Below, piece by piece: positions 1-5,612 of a DNA stretch of 9,848 bases (the stretch's first letter is position 1; each line of letters starts with the position of its first letter). The notes below the pieces were generated by a model. That model was given only the letters and a program-made list of their open reading frames with translations, did not search any database and was not told where the DNA came from. The position numbers and the translations under genes were made by a program. This stretch comes from Actinomycetes bacterium. Lineage in GTDB: Bacteria; Actinomycetota; Acidimicrobiia; Acidimicrobiales; Acidimicrobiaceae. The DNA is taken from the NCBI GenBank assembly GCA_021833085.1, contig JAKBGL010000033.1, forward strand, positions 1-9,848, read 5' to 3'.

Positions 1-76
1 TTCACTCTATTTTCACTTTGAACGTTGACTGATTTGAACTCAAAAGCCAAGATAACCAAAGGAGACATCGACGTCT

Positions 77-835
77 ATGAGACTTCCAAAACACTTTAGT
101 TCCTCACTGGTTGTCCTGATACTAGGTGCAGTAGTTCTTAGCTCTTGTGGAACTACAGCCTCTTTGTCGTCTTCAACTACAACCACGTCTCAGCCAACGA
201 CTTCAACAACTCAATCAACCACATCTACAACGACTAGCACGTCCTCAACGGCTTCTGTACCTCCCACCACGACGACAACAGCTACTCAACAGAGCAACGT
301 CGTTACTAGATGTCATGCTTCACAGTTGAGCTTTTCTTATTCACAGTTAGGTATAGCTGCCGACCAACAACTAGATGTAATATTCAGATACACCAACACC
401 TCAAATGTGACCTGTACCTTGTATGGCTATCCCGGTATTGAGTTCTACACAGCAAACGGACAACCAATTACTGCCAAGACTTTACGCCAAGGAGATAACC
501 CTATCGCATACGACCCAGGTCCAAATCTTGTTACTCTCACACCAGGTACTAACGCCTACTTCTACGTTGGTTGGGGGACTGCCTCGGTCTCCAACGGAAT
601 CACACAAGGGTGTGCTTTGCCAACAAGTGTCAAGAGTTACCCACCAAACAGCTACACACAACTTTCCCTAACGCTTCAACCTCGACCCAATAGTCAGACA
701 TGGGTTGGAAACACCTATATATGCAACTTAAGCATTGAAGGTTTAGGCGTATCGGCGGTCGCCACCTCAAGTACGTTCATAGCTAACAGTGCTTGGTTGC
801 CGACGGATTTTGCACAAGATAATTTTATTTCATAA
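77..835 (+). CDS. Secreted lipoprotein with Ser/Thr-rich linker and DUF4232 domain
   Basis: The 252-residue product has a short basic N-terminus, a hydrophobic segment (about 11-21) and a lipobox L-S-S-C with Cys24 as the predicted lipidated residue, so it should be anchored on the outer face of the membrane. Residues about 27-74 are almost only Ser, Thr, Pro and Gln, a flexible and possibly glycosylated spacer. Residues about 78-235 resemble DUF4232, a domain common in actinobacterial exported proteins, with the typical opening around 'CHASQLSFSY' and a conserved YPGIEF-like segment. Four cysteines after the linker (79, 113, 179, 216) could form two disulfides. The ATG is preceded by AAAGGAG at 58-64. 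A TTGACT at 25-30 could be a -35 box, but no convincing -10 follows. The function of DUF4232 is not known. The gene stands alone and is not clearly part of a neighbouring operon. Confidence 0.85.
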   Translation: MRLPKHFSSSLVVLILGAVVLSSCGTTASLSSSTTTTSQPTTSTTQSTTSTTTSTSSTASVPPTTTTTATQQSNVVTRCHASQLSFSYSQLGIAADQQLDVIFRYTNTSNVTCTLYGYPGIEFYTANGQPITAKTLRQGDNPIAYDPGPNLVTLTPGTNAYFYVGWGTASVSNGITQGCALPTSVKSYPPNSYTQLSLTLQPRPNSQTWVGNTYICNLSIEGLGVSAVATSSTFIANSAWLPTDFAQDNFIS

Positions 836-1257
836 GTCCTATGGATATCAGAGATCTTGAGCCTTTGACGAAGGGTTGGCCTGTTGTGCATATGGTAAAG
901 TTACGATCGTGATCTTAACTTTACCCGGTAAACGTCTGGCGCTTTAGCCTCGGGGATCGCCATATTCAAGGTACTCAGATGCTTAGAACCTATTGGGAAA
1001 GATGTTGCGGTACAACTGACGGCTTCCGATTCTTAGGTGTCAACTTACCTCTAATGGTAGTAATACCGGGAAATAGGTGATGGATGTGATAGATTCCTCT
1101 ACGTTATCCGTAAGTCAAGTATCGTTTTAGCTAGAACACTTATCAACTGATACGCCCCGGGAATAGCGGAGACGTAAAGGGGATTCTTCTTCTCACACGA
1201 TCCATTTGAAATTGCCGATTTTAGAACTCTGACAGAGAAATCAGTCATGGATACTCA
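836..1257. other. Non-coding intergenic stretch
   Basis: No open frame of useful length or gene-like ribosome site is visible on either strand between the lipoprotein stop and the terminator hairpin. The contents I can support are the palindrome at 894-932, a small hairpin GGTA-GTAA-TACC at 1056-1067, and CTCTG-A-CAGAG at 1227-1237. No tRNA-like or rRNA-like sequence was recognised. It could hold a small RNA or a decayed gene, but the sequence alone does not show either. Confidence 0.5.
894..932. repeat. Near-perfect 32-base palindrome with a third overlapping arm
   Basis: GGTAAAGTTA (894-903) is exactly mirrored by TAACTTTACC (916-925). The centre continues the symmetry with GATC-GT-GATC, interrupted by one mismatched pair. 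Immediately after, TTTACC-C-GGTAAA (920-932) gives a second, competing hairpin that shares the right arm. It begins 58 bases after the lipoprotein stop codon. No T-run follows, so a classical intrinsic terminator is not well supported. Alternatives are a transcript-end hairpin or a dimeric regulator site. Confidence 0.6.
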
Positions 1258-1287
1258 AGTAGAGGGAGTCCTCTAACTCCCTCTACT
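1258..1287 (-). terminator. Hairpin terminator at the end of the leftward operon
   Basis: AGTAGAGGGAGT (1258-1269) pairs perfectly with ACTCCCTCTACT (1276-1287) around a 6-base loop, a 12-bp stem. It lies 32 bases beyond the stop codon of the acyl-CoA dehydrogenase gene, where the leftward operon should end. Neither side has a long T-run (ATTTCT on the + side, TTGAGT on the - side), so it may act as a rho-independent-like or bidirectional barrier of moderate strength. Confidence 0.7.
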
Positions 1288-1319
1288 ATTTCTACTCCAA
1301 ATCGTAAGACTTCTCGGTT

Positions 1320-2495
1320 CTAGTTCCACCAAATATCGTGATGCACGACTGCCTTTCCTATGAGTCCCAACTGCACTTGGGTGCTTCCCTCTACGATCGT
1401 AAGTTGCTTGGCATCTCTATAGTAGAGTTCTGTCGGATGGTCCTCCATATACCCCGCGGCACCGAGAAGTTGCACAGCTAGCGACGATGCTTTCACCGCC
1501 AGTTCTGTCGCGTAGTACTTGGACATCGATAGATAGGGAACCCACTCTTTGGTAAACTTTCCTTGATCAGCCAACCAAGCCGCTCTGTAGGTTAAAAGGC
1601 GTGCAGCTTCGATCTCTGTGGCCATCTTTGCTACCTCCCACTGGATTCCTTGGAAGTCCGCTATCGTCTGATTAAACGCCTCACGAGCTTTGACATACTC
1701 TACCGCATACATCAAAGCACCCTCCGCCAATCCGACTCCCCTCGCTGCTACGATGGGTCGCATTGAGTTCAGTCCCAGCATTGCTAAACGAAAACCTCCC
1801 ACCTCACCGATCACGTTCTCCGGTGGAACATGAACTTCATCTAGGTGCAACTCCCCGGTGTCGATTCCGTGAACCCCCATCTTCTTGTCTACCCTTGGAA
1901 CGCTCACTCCCTCGAAATCTCGCTCCACTATGAAGGCGGTAATCGAAGAATGATCTCTTGAGCTTGGATCGCCCGTCTTTGCAAAAACCGTGAACCAGTC
2001 GGCCTGAACTACTCCAGATATCCAACATTTCGTTCCTGAAAGAATCCACCCCCCTGGAACTTTCGGATCCGGCACCGCTCTTGTTCTCATTCCAGCCACA
2101 TCGGAACCGGCCTGAGGCTCTGATAGCGCAAACGAAGCCCTCTGGCTGCCGTTGGCGATTGGAGGGAGATACTTCACCTTCTGATCCTCTGATCCAGCGA
2201 TCATAATTGGTCCAGTTGGGAGTCTCGTGAGCAAAAGCATCAGAGCTATAGTATTTGAGTACTTTGCTACCTCCTCTATGGCGATCGTGAGTCCAAGAAT
2301 CCCAGCACCGGAACCACCGTAGGTCTCTGGAATACAAAGTCCTAGCATCTGAGAACTCTTGAGCAGATCGAAGATATCTTGTGGATACTCTCCCGACGTG
2401 TCGATCTCCCGGGCTCTTGGAGCCACCTTCTCCTGACATAGCTTTCTCACGGTTAACTGAAGCTGACGCAGCTCCTCACTAAGATCGAAGTTCAC
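1320..2495 (-). CDS. Acyl-CoA dehydrogenase family flavoprotein
   Basis: This 391-residue protein matches the usual length and layout of acyl-CoA dehydrogenases: N-terminal helical domain (about 1-118), middle beta domain (about 120-230) and C-terminal helical domain (about 235-385). The FAD/substrate signature FALSEPQAGSD is at 122-132. A segment REAFNQTIADFQGIQW (271-286) matches the family's flavin-contacting region, and the catalytic base position is filled by Glu369 in IVEGSTQVQ. It should oxidise an acyl-CoA to the enoyl-CoA in the cytoplasm and normally pass electrons to electron-transfer flavoprotein; the chain length or substrate cannot be read. The start is GTG at 2495, with GAGGTG four bases upstream. 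It is the last gene of the leftward operon, 71 bases after DUF3501, and is followed by a hairpin. No ETF gene is in the window. Its link to the redox genes may be functional or only positional. Confidence 0.9.
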   Translation of the reverse strand: MNFDLSEELRQLQLTVRKLCQEKVAPRAREIDTSGEYPQDIFDLLKSSQMLGLCIPETYGGSGAGILGLTIAIEEVAKYSNTIALMLLLTRLPTGPIMIAGSEDQKVKYLPPIANGSQRASFALSEPQAGSDVAGMRTRAVPDPKVPGGWILSGTKCWISGVVQADWFTVFAKTGDPSSRDHSSITAFIVERDFEGVSVPRVDKKMGVHGIDTGELHLDEVHVPPENVIGEVGGFRLAMLGLNSMRPIVAARGVGLAEGALMYAVEYVKAREAFNQTIADFQGIQWEVAKMATEIEAARLLTYRAAWLADQGKFTKEWVPYLSMSKYYATELAVKASSLAVQLLGAAGYMEDHPTELYYRDAKQLTIVEGSTQVQLGLIGKAVVHHDIWWN

Positions 2496-2566
2496 CTTTC
2501 ACCTCATCTGCTGGTCCTAAGAATACACAAGGACCATGATAGCCAACACGTCCTTCTTTGACTAAG

Positions 2567-3157
2567 TCAGGACTGCCAATCCATGGTCAAAGACCGCTTC
2601 AACTCCTCACTTAGGTATGCGGATGCCTCGTAGTTCTCATGAGCTACCCTCACTGAGATCGGAGAGTTGATAAAGGTCTCCGGGGTTTGGATGTCGAGAT
2701 CAAACTTCAAGTAATGAACCGAGGGTGTAATGTCGGCTCGAGTGAGTTGAGCTGCGTGATCCGCCTCCGGGTAGGATTGAAAACTGCCTGATGGAGTATC
2801 GAGCCAAAGGCATCTCTCAACTCCAGTCAATATCGGCAGCCAATGCATAAGTTCAGATCTACTAGTCAGCTCTATAAACAACGTCCCAACGAGCTGACCC
2901 GGCTCTGGAATAAGGTTTCCGTACGCCAAGATCTCTGATCTTATCTGTTCATCAGAGCTCATTCTCTCCGCTCGAGCCATCTCTTGTATCTGGTACTTTA
3001 TCGTCTTTTTATTCTCAAAGGTTATGGACATAATCTCACCGAGAGCTACTCTTCGGAGACGTCGATACTCGATCATCTCCGTCTTCATCTCCTTGCGATG
3101 TCGCTCATACGTCCTAAGGTCTTCGATCTCATCCAACTCAATCACATTGCTTGTCAC
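2567..3157 (-). CDS. DUF3501 family protein
   Basis: The 196-residue product matches DUF3501 as I remember the family: a charged N-terminal helix, the conserved block RRVALGEIMSITFENKKTIKYQ (33-54 region) followed by IQEMARAERM (57-66), then LIPEPGQLVGTLFIEL (82-97) and a C-terminal VHYLKFDL (147-154). No signal peptide, membrane span or cysteine cluster is visible (one cysteine only, Cys116), so it is probably cytoplasmic and does not itself bind an iron-sulfur cluster. The start is GTG at 3157 with GGAAGG nine bases upstream. DUF3501 genes are often found beside rubrerythrin and GlpC-like iron-sulfur oxidoreductase genes, and the same order is seen here, 57 bases downstream of the FeS gene. 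A role as partner or assembly factor for that oxidoreductase is an inference; the biochemical function is not established. Confidence 0.85.
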   Translation of the reverse strand: MTSNVIELDEIEDLRTYERHRKEMKTEMIEYRRLRRVALGEIMSITFENKKTIKYQIQEMARAERMSSDEQIRSEILAYGNLIPEPGQLVGTLFIELTSRSELMHWLPILTGVERCLWLDTPSGSFQSYPEADHAAQLTRADITPSVHYLKFDLDIQTPETFINSPISVRVAHENYEASAYLSEELKRSLTMDWQS

Positions 3158-3214
3158 GTTCTAGATCCTTCCACTATTAAAACCTCCACAAAGACCTCCC
3201 ATCGGAGTTGCGGT

Positions 3215-4507
3215 TTACTCCTTGGCAATACCATAGCCACGAGCCAAAATTGAAAGAGGGTGCTCAGATCGTTGAAGCGTCTCTTCATAGATGGCAGTGT
3301 TGGCTAGATGGCAGTCTCCAACAAATACATCGGAGTCTGTCTTTTTGAGGGCGGAACCCAAAGCTTTAGAGATCTTTTTTGAAGAGTCGTAGTTTTCTTT
3401 GCGATAACCCCACGTACCGTCTATTCCAGAGCACTTAGCAACAAGTGTCACTTTCGCGCCCATGAGTTTCAGTAAATCTCTGCCTTTTATTCCCACATTT
3501 TGAGCCTGTAGATGGCAAGCCGAATGGTAGGTAATCTTTGAGGGCACCTCACCAGTAAAGTCTGTCTTTAAACCACCCTTTTTCTTGTGAACCATATAAA
3601 GATATTCACATGCATCGTAGGTTCTCGCGCTCACCTCCTTCGCGTCTTCTCCCTCTAGATATATCGGATAATCCTTCTTCACAACATATGCACAGGTTGG
3701 CTGGGCAATAACGATATCTTTATCTTCTTTGATAACCTCTTTTAGAGCGACTACATTTCTCTTAGCCACCTTTTTAAATTCTTCGATATTTCCTTCATGA
3801 AGCCACGGAGCTCCGCAACACTTCACACCCATTGGCAACGAACATTCAACTCCGTTGTGCTCATAGACTTGAACTAAGTCCTTGCCTATCTCAGGTGCCA
3901 TATAGTCGATAAAACACGTCGGGTATACACTAACTTTGGCCCTTCTATTTTCTATAAAGGGCCTCATTCTTGTATTGAACCACCGTTTGAAACGCATCTT
4001 GGCATAAGGGGGCAGTAGGCGTTTTGACGAAACGCCGCCAAAACGCTCCATAGATTTGCGAACTAAACCACTATTATCACCAATAAGTTTGTTACTGATA
4101 GGAGCTAAAGCGCAAGAGATCGTTCCAATAAGATCAGTTCTCGCCATTACTTGATCAGTCACATACTCAAGTGTCGGCTTCTTGCCGCTCTTTGTCTTTA
4201 CTGCATTAGCCCGCATCATCAGACGAGGAAAGTCTAAGTTCCACTCATGCGGAGGTATATACGGACATTTGACGTAACATATCTTACACTGAAAGCACTC
4301 ATCTACAACAGCGTCTTGTTCAGCGTCGGTCAACTTCTCAACGTCTCCGTCATTAGCGTCTACTGCGTCAAAGAGCAAAGGGAATGACCCGCAGTAGTTT
4401 AGACACATCCTGCACCCATGACAGAGGTCAAAGACTCGGGTAAGCTCTTCTCTCAGATCACTCTCGATTAGATACTTAGGGTGATATGGATCATATGTAG
4501 TTGTCAT
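3215..4507 (-). CDS. GlpC-like iron-sulfur oxidoreductase (two 4Fe-4S motifs, two CCG-type domains)
   Basis: Taken as 430 residues from the ATG at 4507. Two ferredoxin-type motifs open the protein: C29-x2-C32-x2-C35-x3-C39-G and C71-x2-C74-x2-C77-x3-C81-P, each expected to hold a [4Fe-4S] cluster. Two cysteine-rich CCG-type domains follow: the first with YPTCF (Cys198), Cys230-Cys231-Gly232 and PTC (Cys272), the second with Cys331, Cys359-Ser360-Gly361 and Cys399. This layout is shared with GlpC and heterodisulfide-reductase-related subunits that move electrons between flavoproteins and membrane or soluble acceptors. The second CCG has become CSG. No transmembrane span is seen. An upstream ATG at 4564 in the same frame is rejected: GGAGGA at 4512-4517 sits four bases before the ATG at 4507, and the longer version would start inside a hairpin. 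It lies between rubrerythrin and DUF3501, suggesting electron supply to rubrerythrin; this is inferred. Confidence 0.87.
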   Translation of the reverse strand: MTTTYDPYHPKYLIESDLREELTRVFDLCHGCRMCLNYCGSFPLLFDAVDANDGDVEKLTDAEQDAVVDECFQCKICYVKCPYIPPHEWNLDFPRLMMRANAVKTKSGKKPTLEYVTDQVMARTDLIGTISCALAPISNKLIGDNSGLVRKSMERFGGVSSKRLLPPYAKMRFKRWFNTRMRPFIENRRAKVSVYPTCFIDYMAPEIGKDLVQVYEHNGVECSLPMGVKCCGAPWLHEGNIEEFKKVAKRNVVALKEVIKEDKDIVIAQPTCAYVVKKDYPIYLEGEDAKEVSARTYDACEYLYMVHKKKGGLKTDFTGEVPSKITYHSACHLQAQNVGIKGRDLLKLMGAKVTLVAKCSGIDGTWGYRKENYDSSKKISKALGSALKKTDSDVFVGDCHLANTAIYEETLQRSEHPLSILARGYGIAKE

Positions 4508-4535
4508 AGCATCCTCCAGTCTCTTCAATGTAGAA

Positions 4536-4567
4536 GCGATGTGTGAAAGCCAAGCTCCACACATCGC
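4536..4567 (-). terminator. Intercistronic hairpin between rubrerythrin and FeS oxidoreductase genes
   Basis: GCGATGTGTG (4536-4545) and CACACATCGC (4558-4567) are perfect inverted repeats of 10 bases with a 12-base loop. It lies 31 bases downstream of the rubrerythrin stop and 28 bases upstream of the FeS oxidoreductase start, on their shared leftward transcript. The following bases on that strand (TTCTACATT) are only weakly T-rich, so partial termination or 3'-end stabilisation of the rubrerythrin message is more likely than full termination. Confidence 0.6.
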
Positions 4568-4598
4568 CCGCGCGAACTACCTACTTGGTTAGGCTATG

Positions 4599-5018
4599 TT
4601 AGCTCAGCGTCTCCAGACCTTGGGTAAACCGTCCAGCGTGGCTCTTCTCTGCCCTGGCAAGTGTCTCAAGCCAATCGGCTACCTCATCGAAGCCTTCTTC
4701 CCGAGCGGTCTTCGCAAACCCTGGATACATCTCTGTGTACTCGTAGGTTTCACCCTCAATAGCGGACTTCAGGTTATCCTCTGTTGATCCAACAGGGGCC
4801 CCAGTTACTGGATCTCCAACTTCAGCTAGAAAGTCAAAGTGTCCAAACGCGTGGCCGGTCTCACCTTCAGCTATCGATCGAAATAATGCAGCAACGTCTG
4901 GGTATCCTTCAACGTCAGCCTTTTGAGCAAAGTAGAGGTAGCGGCGGTTGGCTTGGCTCTCGCCAGCAAACGCTTCTTTTAGGTTTTCAAGGGTCTTTGA
5001 GTTCTTTAGTTCTGCCAT
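4599..5018 (-). CDS. rbr: Rubrerythrin, single-domain (no rubredoxin domain)
   Basis: This 139-residue protein is a ferritin-like four-helix di-iron protein. The likely iron ligands are visible in order: Glu20 (FAGES), Glu53-x-x-His56 (ETGH), Glu90 and/or Glu93 (EGETYEY) and Glu124-x-x-His127 (EKSH). Rubrerythrins reduce hydrogen peroxide to water in the cytoplasm. The usual C-terminal rubredoxin domain with two CxxC pairs is absent, and the protein contains no cysteine at all, as in the short sulerythrin type found in aerobes. Electrons must therefore come from a separate protein. The ATG is preceded by AAGGAG with good spacing. The gene begins 23 bases after the PerR-type regulator and is followed by a hairpin and the FeS oxidoreductase gene, which together suggest a peroxide-defence operon. 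Membership of the family is clear; the exact reductant is unknown. Confidence 0.92.
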   Translation of the reverse strand: MAELKNSKTLENLKEAFAGESQANRRYLYFAQKADVEGYPDVAALFRSIAEGETGHAFGHFDFLAEVGDPVTGAPVGSTEDNLKSAIEGETYEYTEMYPGFAKTAREEGFDEVADWLETLARAEKSHAGRFTQGLETLS

Positions 5019-5041
5019 TTATTCTCCTTCAGCTTAGACAA

Positions 5042-5509
5042 CTAACTAATATGCACCTTATCGCTGTTTTCAACTACAGAGCGGCTGCCAATAACACGAC
5101 AGGTAGCACAAGTACCTCTAAAAACAATCTCAGCCTTAGACACGCTGAACATCTCATCTGGTACCTGAAGTTTCAAGTCCCAATTCTGGGACAGCTGAAA
5201 GTCTCTAACTTTACCGCAAGAGACACAGACGAGGTGATGATGTTCACCGTCAACGTTCGGGTCGAAACGAGATGAACCCATCCCAAGGTCAAGGCACTGA
5301 ACTTCACCCATCTCCTCAAGCTCCTTCAAAGTCATATACACGGTCTTCAATGAGACAGTGGGCATATCTTTCACGAGCTCAAGATAGATACTCTCTGCAG
5401 TTGGATGTGAGGAGTTACCTTCTAGAAGTTCAAAGATTCTCCGCCTTTGAGGCGTCACCTTGCGCCCAGAGGCTCTAAAGAGATCGGATAACTCGTCAGG
5501 ACTTCTCAC
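5042..5509 (-). CDS. perR: Fur-family peroxide regulator, PerR type
   Basis: The 155-residue product has an N-terminal winged helix (GRKVTPQRRRIFELL at 15-29, recognition helix about 53-67 with SLKTVY) and a C-terminal dimerisation and metal domain. Structural zinc should be held by Cys95-x2-Cys98 and Cys134-x2-Cys137. Aligned by eye with Bacillus PerR, the regulatory metal ligands H37, D85, H91, H93 and D104 correspond to His35, Asp83, His90, His92 and Asp103 here; the final Asp is more typical of PerR than of Fur. PerR represses peroxide-defence genes until peroxide oxidises a metal-binding histidine. The start is GTG at 5509. It has no ribosome site, but a TATAAT ends only seven bases upstream, so the message is probably leaderless. 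It is the first gene of the leftward operon, directly ahead of rubrerythrin, and likely controls itself. Zur or Fur specificity cannot be fully excluded. Confidence 0.85.
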   Translation of the reverse strand: MRSPDELSDLFRASGRKVTPQRRRIFELLEGNSSHPTAESIYLELVKDMPTVSLKTVYMTLKELEEMGEVQCLDLGMGSSRFDPNVDGEHHHLVCVSCGKVRDFQLSQNWDLKLQVPDEMFSVSKAEIVFRGTCATCRVIGSRSVVENSDKVHIS

Positions 5510-5516
5510 AAGAACT

Positions 5517-5547
5517 ATTATAACAGTAATCTATTACTATTTGACAA
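5517..5547 (-). promoter_or_regulatory. Promoter of the perR operon (leaderless)
   Basis: On the minus strand, a perfect TATAAT (5522 to 5517) is preceded by TGT, giving an extended -10 (TGnTATAAT), with TTGTCA (5547 to 5542) as the -35 at a long 19-base spacing. The predicted start of transcription is at about 5510, one base before the GTG start codon of perR. The spacer contains the palindrome described separately. Confidence 0.7.
5522..5541. promoter_or_regulatory. Candidate Fur/PerR-type operator
   Basis: AGTAAT-CT-ATTACT (5525-5538) is a perfect inverted repeat. The symmetry extends to 20 bases (5522-5541) with one mismatched pair. It fills the space between the -35 and -10 of perR and touches the -35 of the opposite promoter. 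The AT-rich dyad is similar in style to PerR boxes, although it does not match the Bacillus consensus exactly. Binding by the adjacent PerR is inferred from position. Confidence 0.55.
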
Positions 5548-5569
5548 TCATTTACAACTAGTGCAAAAT
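5541..5569 (+). promoter_or_regulatory. Candidate promoter of glpD and the FGGY kinase
   Basis: A perfect TTGACA -35 (5541-5546) is followed after 17 bases by CAAAAT (5564-5569), a four-of-six match to TATAAT. Transcription would start near 5576, giving a leader of about 37 bases that lacks a clear ribosome site. A second possibility is a TAGTTT -10 at 5601-5606, which would make the glpD message leaderless. The TTGACA overlaps the TTGTCA of the perR promoter on the other strand. Confidence 0.5.
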
Positions 5570-5612
5570 GTATCGACGTTAGAATCTCTAAAATTAGAAG
5601 TAGTTTTTATCT

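Noticed and set aside
841..912. Small open frame of 23 codons starting at ATG 841
   Set aside because: No ribosome site lies before it, it runs into the palindrome, and the peptide resembles nothing I know.
1837..2439. 200-codon open frame on the minus strand inside the acyl-CoA dehydrogenase gene
   Set aside because: It lies in another frame of a clearly real gene, and its product has no recognisable domain.
2512..2536. Inverted repeat TGGTCCT / AGGACCA upstream of the acyl-CoA dehydrogenase
   Set aside because: It has only a 7-bp stem with an 11-base loop, no T-run and no promoter boxes around it; too weak to annotate as a site.
4508..4564. Extended N-terminus of the FeS oxidoreductase starting at ATG 4564
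   Set aside because: The start lies inside a perfect hairpin without a ribosome site, while GGAGGA precedes the ATG at 4507.
4784..5275. 163-codon open frame on the plus strand across rubrerythrin and perR
   Set aside because: It is antisense to two well-supported genes, low in recognisable motifs, and without a ribosome site.
3215..5509. Interpretation of the FeS protein as GlpC of an anaerobic GlpABC enzyme with the nearby GlpD
   Set aside because: The dehydrogenase present is of the single-subunit GlpD type on the opposite strand, no glpA or glpB is present, and the FeS gene sits with rubrerythrin and DUF3501.
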